64,000 nucleotides of DNA, taken from the NCBI RefSeq assembly GCF_030052815.1, contig NC_079510.1:30891823-30955822 (forward strand). The letters run 5' to 3'. Within the stretch, counting starts at the first letter, position 1, and every line of letters begins with the position of its first letter. Shown piece after piece: positions 11,234 to 21,230 of the stretch. Both the position numbers and the translations under genes were made by a program. This DNA is from Hevea brasiliensis. Taxonomy: Eukaryota > Streptophyta > Magnoliopsida > Malpighiales > Euphorbiaceae. Below the pieces are notes generated by a model. That model ran no database searches. It saw nothing but the letters and a program-made list of their open reading frames with translations, and was not told the DNA's origin.

Positions 11234-14200
11234 TGTAACACCCCTGAACCATCTACAGTGTAGCCGAGTAAGGCGTGCCCGAGCACCTAGTCTGTGATTA
11301 TCTTATTTTCTGAATACTCAATTTGATTTAGGAAACCGTTGTGTGAAATTTATATCATGATTGTTTATTATTTTATGTTTTGATAAAACTGAGTGTTGCA
11401 AAATTTTTAACAAAAATCTACAAAGTGTCATTTGTAAATTGGACAAACAGTCCTTCTGCACCTATTAAAAACAGTCTCAATATGGTATTCTCAAAATCAC
11501 AATTTCATTCACAGTCTCAATTTCTCAGTAAAGTCAATAAACTTTCACAGTTATTAAACAATTCCATAATACAATCCATAATAATTCAAATACATCCAGA
11601 AAATCTCCATGTTATTTAATATGTACACATTATTACAAACTTTAAAGCTTTCATAATATTATAAAATACAGGGCCAAATTTTGAAATACATCAAAAAGAC
11701 AAAACATAAAAATCACTAAGTCCTACCATGTATGCAATGCAGTGCAGATGACTCTAGACTCCTGTGTAAATCTGATCTCTCAACCGGTCGTAGATCGGCT
11801 GGGCTCTCCAGCTGTGTTTCCAATACCTATGCATTACAAAATCAACGCACTAAGCAATTCTGCTTAGTGGTGCCAATTATAAAGAGAAATAAACTAAAAT
11901 AAAATAAAATAATTATTTATGATTTTCGATGCCTATAGTCTTGGCAGGCTAATTCTTCAGTAATCTTTAATAAGATTGTTCTTCTAAAGCTTTTCATGTT
12001 TTTATTGAGCATATTTCATTTATACTTAATTTAGTTGTACTGCATGTCAATAAACTTAGTTTAACTGTCTGAATTTAATAATACATAAATTAACTGCCCG
12101 TGTAGCCTATACACTAACCAGACTGGATAAACAGATATACTAGCACTGGGTACCTAGTACCTCGGGCCGTCACACCATCGGTCGCAAAGAATCTCCCGGT
12201 GTGCAAACAGTGTGGCTAAAAAGCCATATAATCAATCAGGCATTAAGCTGAGTATAATAACACAATCCGTATAGCCATAGGCTATTAAAATTATAGTATG
12301 ACATAATAAGCCAGAAAACACAGTACGGCGTGAAGCCATTTATAAAACAGTTGTCAGAATCCTATTAGCATGCCAACCTATCCAAACTAGTCAATTAGGC
12401 AAACTAGGGCATATTACAAGATTAAATATTTATTTCTTTATTTATAGGGTTTACTGGTCATTATACAATTCACTGGTCAATGAAAATATTAACCTTTTTA
12501 TATATCATGGATAAGTTAATTCTAGTATCAACATATCACAATTCGCATTTCAATATGCTGCCAGTATAGTGCAATTTACAATTCTCACAAGTTGGCATTT
12601 ATTGCCAAATCATTTCTAGGCTTCATTGCATATTATTGTCAATTTTTCAGTTTTAGTGTGCTAGATTGATCTAGATAAATGTCCTATTTTCATTGATTTT
12701 TAGCTTCTGGTCAAAAAAGTAAATTTGTAGCTCTATGTCTTATTGAACTTTTGGCATAGATTTTAGGTCATTCTGAGTTGTATAGACCAAGACATGGTCA
12801 ATTTACTAAAGCTGGACAGATTGCATTTTCAATGCAACTTTAGGTCATTTTTAAGTCAAGTTCAATTCTGGGAGATTTGGCACCCTAAATTGGGCAATCA
12901 ATTTGACTTGGTTCTGGTCATTTTTGGGCTTTGGTTTCTTCATAAGAGTTATATCTCTATGTCTAAGCTTTCCATTGATATAAATTTCAAGACATTTTGA
13001 CCTGTTTTGAGTGAGTTATGGCCAATTGAATGGCTACTGTTCATATGGTCAAATTCTGGGTTGCAATGGTTCTGGATAGTTTTGATACCTCAAATTATGC
13101 AAGCAATTTGACTTAGTAAATGGCATTTATGCATTTTGTGATCTTCACAAAAGTTGTAGCCCTATGTCTAAGCTTTCCATCGGTATAAATTTCAGGTCAT
13201 TTGAACCTGTCTATAGGGAGTTACGACCAATTACATTATTACTGTTCATATGGTCAGATTTTGGTTTTACACATTACCAAATCCGAATTAGGGCAAATTG
13301 ATGGTCATTTTCTAGGCAGAATTTGACCAATATTTCTACATGAAAGTTGGCCTATTTTATGTTTAATTTTACCTTCAATTGGCCTCATACCAATTGAGGT
13401 CACAAATTTGCACTTATAGCTTAATTTAGCTACTGCCAACAACAACACAACCTGCACATGAAAATTACACTCCCAATTTGGCAATTCTCCTCCTCCCAAT
13501 ACTACAATATTACATTCATGGAACTTCTATACCATTCAATACAACTCAATTAAGGCAATTTGGGTAGAATACACAAGTGCTCAATGCACACATTACACCC
13601 TTAATTTTCAAAGTTTAATTCAACCCAATATCAATACATATAATCTCTTAATTTATACATAAACTTCCTCTAACATTCACATATACACTGCCCTCAATTC
13701 ATTATCACCATAATTCATCAATGAATTTCATGAAATCAAACATTAATTCATGAATTTAAAGGCTGCCAAAAGTGGCAGTTTGCTAAGGTATCAAGTTTTC
13801 CATTCAAACTCCTAAATTCAAGTGCTAATATACACATATAGGGAAATTAATTTGCTACAACTTCAAATTGGCTTAATCAACCCTAATTTCCATCCATTAG
13901 GGGTAAGAAAAGCTCAAGCAATTCATGCTTTCATGGCTACCGAAAATGGCTCAATTCCAATATTCAACAATTCATCAAATTTTCTTCACTAAACAACATC
14001 CCTTAACTCAAGCATCACTTTTACTAAAGAAAGGAAGAGAAATTGGACACTTACCTCTTGAGAGCTTTCCCAAAACCTCACCAAATCCTTCCTTTCTTGC
14101 TCCTAAAAGCTTCCTCAAGGTTAGTGTGCAAGCTTTAATGAAGAAACCAAGTGGAAATAATGGCTAAATCAATGGTGCATGGTGATGGAACTCATTCGGC

Positions 14201-14933
14201 CATGGTGGACTTCAATGGGGTTTTTCTCAGCTGGTTATTTCTCAAGGTTGAAGATGAATATTCTGCTATCCCAAGTCTTATATATGTGTCCCAATTTATG
14301 AGTTAGTGGAGCTCTTAAGTTAATTTTATTGTTTAATTATTCAAAGTTTCATAAATTGCACATTTGCCTCCATTTTTCCACTATTCATATAATGTACCAC
14401 ATTTTTATTTTTCATAGCATTTTCAAAGTGTAATGTCACTTATTTTTAATGGACATTGACGTCAAAAGGCAAGTCTAAGTGTCAAATGACCAAAATACCC
14501 CTCTGCGGGTTGTATTCCTGATTTTTCGGTAATACCGATTTTTGTCAGTTTCTTGATTTTTCGTTTTTATTTGTACTAATTCATTAATTTTTATTTGACA
14601 TTTCTAATATCAATTACACCTCTATAGGCCTTTAATTGTGTCTCAAAAATTAATTCTATGGGTTCCTCGCAATCTTGGGGTCGGCAATTGCCTTCGTCGT
14701 AACTTCCCAGTACGGTCACCCATCGCTACGGTGCCGGCTCGTTTAACCTAGTTTCATTTCCTCTCTTTTAATTTTTTTCATACTTTTTCTTGTATTTTAT
14801 TTTTATTTATTTCATTATTTTATGCCTATTTACTATCACTGAAATATAGTTCCAGAGATCCTGACTTGTCCGGACAGACATTAGGTCACCGAAGCAACAG
14901 AACGTACGGACTATGTACAGGGAGGATGTTACA
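11234..14933 (-). mobile_element. G1 5' LTR (3.7 kb, complete)
   Basis: On the minus strand the LTR starts TGTAACATCCTCCCTGTACA (14933) and ends GGTTCAGGGGTGTTACA (11234). It is preceded in pol direction by nothing of G1 and followed by the primer site. It contains the GGTCACCCATCGCTACGG box (about 14713-14730), the TGTCCGGACA palindrome (14867-14876), a candidate minus-strand TATA near 14277-14287, and diverged internal repeats around 12830-13270. Right flank AGACT belongs to copia-type LTR C1. Its intact sequence at about 14175-14195 gives the empty site for S1. Confidence 0.9.
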
Positions 14934-15232
14934 AGACTCACCATTCCATCTTATTTATATCTCATATAAATACCTTGGGAACAAACATGAATACAGTCTT
15001 TCTGGATAAGTCACGTCCTGTGTGAAGTATCCTCGATTGTGCTACTTTGTGCTAAAAATACTGTCACTCATATTCTTAACAACTTAAGAATAGAATTTCT
15101 AACAAAATATCAATAGACATTTTCTATTACACATAAATACATTATGTAAGCGAAAAAGTGAAATTGCATTTTATTAATAAAATATGTACAAGATACATAC
15201 TAAATGATATGTTTTAGAGCATACTACTAACA
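14934..15232 (-). mobile_element. C1: 5' fragment of a copia-type LTR
   Basis: The segment is about 300 bp, closely similar to 20583-20897 of C2. On the minus strand it starts TGTTAGTAGTATGC. The rest of this LTR is missing because the G1 5' LTR begins at 14933. Its right edge cuts the G2 integrase at about codon LHGIPLSI. A target duplication cannot be checked because the other side is lost. Confidence 0.85.
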
Positions 15233-15790
15233 ATCTGATGGAAAGTGGGATTCCATGTAGTCTAACTATCTCACTGATATACAATTCTGCTAGCTTCTCC
15301 AGTGAGTAGTCAGTCCTAACTGGCAGAAAATGTGCGAATTTGGTTAACCTATCCACTATCACCCATACTGCATCATGTTTCTTCTGGGTGAAAGGTGGAC
15401 CACTGACAAAATCCATAGTGACCTGGTCCCATTTCCATTCAGGTATGTTTATAGGCTGTATCAAACCTAATGGAACTTGATGTTCTACTTTGACTTGCTG
15501 ACATGTCAAACATCTAGTTACATAGTCAGCTACATCCTTCTTCATACCAAGCCACTAGTAATGAGGCTTCAGATCATGATACATTTTTGTACTCCCTGGG
15601 TGCATACCATAAACACTGTGGTGTGCTTCTTTTCAGAATGCTTGTCTTCAGTTCTTCATTATCTGGTACACACACTCTTTCTTTGTATTACAAACACCCA
15701 TTTTCTCTTACTTCATATTCTATTTCTTTCTCTTATGTGATTCTGCCCATAATAGCCATTAGTTTCTCATCTACCTTCTACCCATCTTGT
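15233..15790 (-). pseudogene. G2 integrase, 5' part only
   Basis: Minus-strand coding remnant. The HHCC zinc-binding end appears as MKKDVADYVTRCLTCQ, followed by QVPLGL and the core start TMDFVSG with the first catalytic Asp. WVIVDRLTKFAHFLPV and LEKLAELYISEIVRLHGIP follow. The copia LTR C1 cuts it at 15233, before the second catalytic Asp. An in-frame TAG at about 15557 replaces the Trp of the WWxGM motif (TGG to TAG). Confidence 0.85.
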
Positions 15791-15792
15791 AT

Positions 15793-16296
15793 CTACTGTA
15801 ACGGGTTTGGCCTTACTTGCAACTCAACCAAAATAGCTCCACCATGAGCTAAGGACATACGGGCATTCAAAGATCTCAGTGCTATAATGGACTTTCTGGT
15901 CAAAGCATCAGCAACTACATTTGCCTTCCCAGGATGGTAGTCTATCACACAGTTATAATCTTTCAGAAACTCAATCCATCGCCTCTGCCTAAGGTTAAGC
16001 TCCTTCTGGGTTGGTAAGTATTTTAAACTTTTGTGGTCTATGTAAAAGTAGCACTTTTCACCATACAAATAGTGCCTCAAAATCTTCAGTGCAAATATGA
16101 TCACTGCTAGCTCCAGATTATGGGTAGGGTAGTTCTGTTCATGTGGCCTTAACTGCTTGGAAGCATAGGCGACCACTTTACCTTCTTGTATCAATACACA
16201 CCCTAGCCCATTATGTGAGGCATCACTATAGACCACAAAGTCTTTTCCCAACACTGGCTGGGTTAACACGGGTGTTTCTGTTAACATAGCCTTCAA
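15793..16296 (-). pseudogene. G2 RNase H
   Basis: A 167-codon open minus-strand frame carries the gypsy RNase H with its acidic residues visible: [37 protein letters not shown] and [10 protein letters not shown]. It directly follows the reverse transcriptase frame, separated by a stop at about 16325. This is the best preserved coding stretch of G2. The element as a whole is non-functional. Confidence 0.85.
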
Positions 16297-16326
16297 TCTC
16301 TCAAAACTGGCTTGACACTTATCATT

Positions 16327-17416
16327 CTAGTCAAATTTAACATTTTTATGTAGCAACTTGGTCAGTGGATCAGCTATCAGAGAAAACCCTTTCACAAACT
16401 TTCTGTAGTAACCAACTAGCCCCAAGAAGCTTCTGACCTCAGTTACATTTCTGGGAGGCTTCCATTCCATCACTGCTTCAATTTTCTTGGGATCTACTCT
16501 AATCCCATCAGCTGATACTATATGTCCAAGAAAGGAGATCTCACTCAACCAGAAGTCACACTTGGACAACTTAGCATACAGCTTCTTCTCTATCAGAGTT
16601 TGCAGAATAATCCTCAAATGCTCATTATGTTTTCTCTGTTCTTAGAATATACCAATATATCATCATTGAAGACCACTACAAATTTATCTAAGTATGGATG
16701 GAAGATATAGTTCATAAGGTCCATGAAAGCCGCTGGTGCAATTGTCAACCGAAACAGCATCACTAGGAACTCATAGTACCCATACCGAGCCCTGAATGCA
16801 ATCTTAGGCACATCTGCATCCTTTACCCTCAGCTGATGATACCCTGATCTGAGATCAATCTTGGAAAATATGCCTGCTCCCTTTAATTGATCAAACAGAT
16901 CATCAATTCTTAGCAATGGGTACTTGTTCTTCACAATTACTTTGTTTAACTATCGGTAATTAATGCATAACCTCAAAGTCTCATCTTTTTTTTTCACAAA
17001 TAGCACTGGAGCTCCCCATGGTGACACAATAGGGCGTACTTATCCAGTAGCTCCTGCAACTAGATTTTCAACTCCTTCAATTCAGTGGGCGCCATCCTAT
17101 AAGGAGCAATAGAGATTGGTGCTGTGCCCGACAGCACCTCAATGGCAAATTCTACTTTACTTTCTAGTGGCAGACTAGGCAATTCTTTAAGAAACACATC
17201 AGGGAAGTTACTTATAGTGGGAATGTCATGGAGACTAGATCTAGCCTTTCTGGTATCAATCACATGTGCCAGATAGGCTTCACAACCCTTTCTGATTAGT
17301 CTCCTTACAGCAGTAGCTGAGATGACATTAGACAGAAAATCTGTCCTTTCCCCCACAACTATTATTTCATCATTCTCAGAAGTTTTCAGTGTAATCCTCT
17401 TCAATCTACAATCCAC
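16327..17416 (-). pseudogene. G2 reverse transcriptase
   Basis: Three minus-strand frames make up the polymerase: 17416-17060 (linker to PYRMAPTELKELK), 16934-16614 ([13 protein letters not shown], fingers and palm) and 16617-16327 (thumb, [13 protein letters not shown]). They are joined by frameshifts near 17040, 16935 and 16615. The catalytic motif, normally F-V/I-D-D, reads FNDD at 16659-16670, an Ile-to-Asn type change. [12 protein letters not shown] replaces the usual [10 protein letters not shown], so several core positions have decayed. Confidence 0.85.
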
Positions 17417-17422
17417 TATTGC

Positions 17423-17749
17423 CTAATGATGTGACAACCAATCCATTCCTAAAATCACGTCAAACTCGTGGAAGGGCAATTCAATCAGGTCTGCCAAGAA
17501 CTCATACCCTTGAATCCTCAACGAGCAACCTTTGTACACTTTATTCACTACCACGCTGTGGCCTAGTGGATTAGTGACTAGAATGTCTTGGTCACTTTCC
17601 TTTACTTGTATTCCCTTTTCTACGGATAGCTCAATGCAGATATATGAGTGAGTGGATCCTGGATCCACCAATGCATGCACAGGTATGTCATAGAGAGAGA
17701 GCATACCCCTGATGACATCTGGAGCATCCTGCTCCTCCTGAGCTCTCAT
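17423..17749 (-). pseudogene. G2 aspartic protease
   Basis: The frame encodes the retropepsin of the polyprotein. The catalytic Asp is kept in ALVDPGSTHSYI, and the hydrophobic end FDVILGMDWLSHH is present. It follows the gag-protease linker MRAQEEQDAPDVIRGMLSLYD. The N-terminal Met is internal, since in life this would be part of a gag-pol polyprotein. A stop separates it from the reverse transcriptase frame at about 17420. Confidence 0.85.
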
Positions 17750-17766
17750 GGCATATGCCCTTGCAG

Positions 17767-20700
17767 GTGCCCTGGCCGCTAGCCTCTCAATTGACTCTGT
17801 TGCAGCCTCTGTGATATACTAACTACCTCATATTTACCCGGCCTTTTAACCCTTTGAGCTGCAGGGGCAGGCCTATCTGCTGATGCTGGGATAGCTGTAG
17901 CAGTCCTCTTTGGACAATCTTTGATCTGATACTCTGTAGACCCACACCAAAAGCAACCCCCAGTCACTCTCCAACATTCTCCCTTGTGCCACCTTTAGCA
18001 ATATGGACAGGCTGAAGAGACTGTTGGGGCTGGTCCCCTGAATATCGTCCCTAGTGAGCTGCCCACTGATGGTGTGGACTGGCCTCTCCTCGGTGTGAAA
18101 TGAGATCTGGGCCTTTAGGACTAGCCCTGTTGTGGCTGACTAGTACTCTGAGCAGGAAGACCTCTAAACTTTTTACTAGGAGCAGAGGATGCACTGGTCT
18201 GACTCGAACCTCTCTTCTGTTGTCTTTCCCTTTTTCTCTGCTCATTAATTCTGACTCTTTCTACTTTCAGTGTAGCTTCAACCAATTTTGCAAAATCTGA
18301 AGTCCCCAACGTTATCATAATCTTAATGTTATCATTCAACCCTTTTTCAAACCTTCTACACCTCTTAGCCTCTGTAAGGACTATCTCCCTTCTGTATCGG
18401 CTCAGTTTGACAAATTTTCGTTCATATTCTGCCACTGATAGCTGCCTCTGCCTCAGACTGATAAATTCTCTTCTTCTATTTTCCAAATACACACTGTTGA
18501 CATACTTCTTTCTAAACTCTGTGAGGAAGAACTCCCATGTGATCTGATCTGGCAGCACCTCTCTGGATATTGTGTCCCACCACTGGTATGCATTATCCTA
18601 AAATAGGGACACAGCACCCTCTAGGTTTTGTTCTGGGGTGCAATGAAGTTGTCTCAGTACCCTTCCCATTCTGTCTAACCAATTTTCGACTGCCATGGGA
18701 TCATCTTCCTTCTTACCCAGGAAATCCACAGCCCCATATTTTCTTAGCTTCTCCAAATGAGACTTATGTGGTGATGGTGGAGGTTGAAGGAGCGGAAGCA
18801 TGAATAACACAAGTTTATATCATTGAATTCAAAATTTTTCACCTAGGGTCACATGCATCATACAAGATTCATTTTTATCTATTTGATTTCAATGATAAAC
18901 AGCATATTAAAACTTTTTTAATATGTTTTGGATCTAGATTTGCCATTTAAGATTTTAGAATTAATCAGATTAATTCATTAGAACCCTAGATTAAATCAAG
19001 AATAAGTGCACTAACCTTTTGATGCACTACAGTGTGTTTGGCACCTTTGGGATGCGTCTTTAGTACACCAGATGTTGTCCCTCTAGCTTGTCCACACCAA
19101 GATCACCTATGGTAGCCCTTGAACAGCTTCTAAAGCTTTTTCTATGAATTAGAAAATCAAGTTTTGCCTTTTGAGAGATTACAGATGTAAACAAGACACT
19201 AGAAACGATTTCTAGTATTTTTAATTCAAGAGATTGTTTGCTAATCTCTTTGAATTAATAAGAGATGAAGAAGAAGAGAGGAAGAGTGTTTTTTAGGTGG
19301 CAGCACCAAGGAGTAAGTGGCTGCTTATTATTTTGTTCTTTCATCTTTACACTTATATAGCTAGGTCACCACTTAAAACCCTTATCACATGTCACCCTCT
19401 GATTGGTTCTAGGTTTAATTGACCCAATCACATTGTGCCAAGTGTCAAACCTATATTTAATCTTGACTTTGATCATCTTACATGATTAAAAGACATTTGG
19501 CAAGCTTATGTGTAGTGCCATGTGTCACCATCTCATGGTACCACATGTCACCCTGTGAAATAACCAAAATACCCCTGCGTCTTAATTTTGAGTTCTCAAC
19601 CCAAAATAATTATTTCTCTTCTTCTAATCAATTTATATCAAATATAAATTAATTAATTAATATTTATTAATTAATTTCTCATTAATTAAATTCATATTTA
19701 AACACTTTAAATATAAATTTAACTTATACAATACATCCAATAACCTAGATTTGGTTTCAAGCCATGCTAGGGACTTTGCAATCTAAATTGCAGACTAAAC
19801 TTATTTAATTAATCAATTAAACTCTTTAATTAATTAATTAAATCATATTTAATTTGGTGATTACTTGTGTATGTGTATGACTTACTAGGCTCATCACTAA
19901 TTGGCAATGAGACATGATATCAACTCTTAATATCATCAAAACTCTTTCTTACCACAAATGATTTTTCTAAATCATTTTATGCACCTCATAGACCATGGTA
20001 AACACCTAGCATAGCATGCCATGACCACCCAATTAGTAATAAGGTTTACCTTAAATAAACCTATAATCATATGTTACCATGCACTAGAATCTCTCTGTTA
20101 TAAAATCCCAATTCGAGCTGGAGTCATGGTTTATGTCAAACCCCATTTGCTATGAATATTATGTTCTCTTTTAATTCCAGTTCTTGATTAAAAAGATTTT
20201 TCTCATCAGAAACTCTTTTCTAAATAAATCTATCTGTCCTGCCCAGGAACTTGAAACATCAAGAATAATTAAATAACATAGGATTTTATCCCTATGTACT
20301 TAGAGGAACAGATTCCATCTTGATCAATACTTACCTCCACATATAACTAGTAAGAGCCAACACATGCCCATATACTCATACACAGTATAAGTATGAAAGT
20401 AGTATCAAACTCAAACCACCTATATACAAGATAACTATGCTATCTCAGGTCTAAAGATTATATACACTGATATGATTTATGACAATATATTGACAAGAGT
20501 AAACTCCATGTGCTTGTTATAAATGTCACTGGTTTGGCTTACTTATCATGTATAAGTGCCTATCATGTTTGTTATATGGCATGAGACTCACCATTCCATC
20601 TTATTTACATCTCATATAAATAACTTGGGAATAAACATGATTACATTCTTTCTGGATAAGTCATGTCCTTATTGTGAAGTATCCTCGATTGTGAACCTAT

Positions 20701-21102
20701 TTATGATACTTTGTGCTAGAAATACTGTCACTCATATTCTTAACAACTTAAGAATAGAATTTCTAACAAAATATCAATGGACCTTTTCTATTACACATAA
20801 ATATATTATGTAAATGGAAAAGTGAAAATGCCTTTTTATTAATAGAACATCTACAAGATACATACTAAATGATATGCTCTAGGGCATACTACTAACAGAG
20901 GTTCTGGCTGTGGTTGTGGTTGTGGGATAGCCCCCATCATCTGTCGATAAAATTCAGTCATTTACTGAAATAGAGCAAACTGAGGCTGTGCAGGTGCCTC
21001 TGGTGCTGTTAGAGCAGGTTCTTCCCTGCCTCCAGCTTCAGCCATTGGTGGAGCATGACTCTCCACCTCTTCCTCAACTGCTCTCTGTGAAGTAGGATCC
21101 AT
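17767..21102 (-). pseudogene. G2 gag, split by solo LTR C2
   Basis: Two minus-strand pieces lie on either side of C2. 21102-20898 starts at MDPTSQRAVEEEVESHAP and runs into a Pro/Gln-rich linker. 18784-17767 carries HKSHLEKLRKYGAVDFLG, the gag core (ITWEFFLTEFRKKYV, SVAEYERKFVKLSRY, FEKGLNDNIKIMI), a Ser/Gln-rich linker and a zinc knuckle CFWCGSTEYQIKDC (about 17900-17943). The knuckle has Tyr in place of His, so it is predicted not to bind zinc. Several stops and frameshifts are present apart from the insertion. Confidence 0.85.
18785..20897 (-). mobile_element. C2: solo copia-type LTR inserted in G2 gag
   Basis: On the minus strand it starts TGTTAGTAGTATGCCCTAGA (20897) and ends CATGCTTCCGCTCCTTCA (18785), length 2113 bp, with TG...CA ends. 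It has a perfect 5-bp target duplication GAGGT at 18780-18784 and 20898-20902. No primer site or coding domain follows. A candidate TATATAA lies at about 19352-19359 (minus). The copia assignment rests on the terminal sequences and LTR style only. C1 and C3 are pieces of the same family. The short frame at 20556-20813 is within the LTR and is not a gene. Confidence 0.88.
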
Positions 21103-21213
21103 ATCCTAACCAAAACAGTCAAAGACAAACAGATTTACATTAGTGTCACCTCAATTCTTACAAATGTAATGCATGGTATGGACTCTATTTAGACCCAGAA
21201 ATGCCTAAACTGT

Positions 21214-21225
21214 GCTCTGATACTA
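21214..21225 (-). other. G2 primer binding site
   Basis: The minus strand reads TAGTATCAGAGC, one base off the initiator-Met tRNA match TGGTATCAGAGC. It lies five bases from the LTR end at 21231. Confidence 0.88.
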
Positions 21226-21230
21226 CTAAA

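Larger units (their letters stand above)
3202..14933 (-). mobile_element. G1: pol-less Tekay-like gypsy element, gag only
   Basis: Minus-strand element: 5' LTR (11234-14933), initiator-Met tRNA primer site (11217-11228), gag remnant (about 9900-11109), short non-coding stretch, polypurine tract (9274-9287), and 3' LTR (9272 down to 3202, interrupted by S1). The internal region is only about 2 kb against about 5 kb in G5, because all of pol is absent. The 3' LTR is truncated: sequence matching 11234-13415 of the 5' LTR is missing at the 3202 junction. The right flank, AGACTCACC, continues the copia-type LTR C1, so G1 was inserted into C1. Confidence 0.85.

Noticed and set aside
18785..20897. 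C2 considered as a small complete non-autonomous element (TRIM/LARD)
   Set aside because: It has no internal LTR pair, and C1 and C3 align as parts of the same single unit, so a solo LTR fits better. It was not settled by a search.
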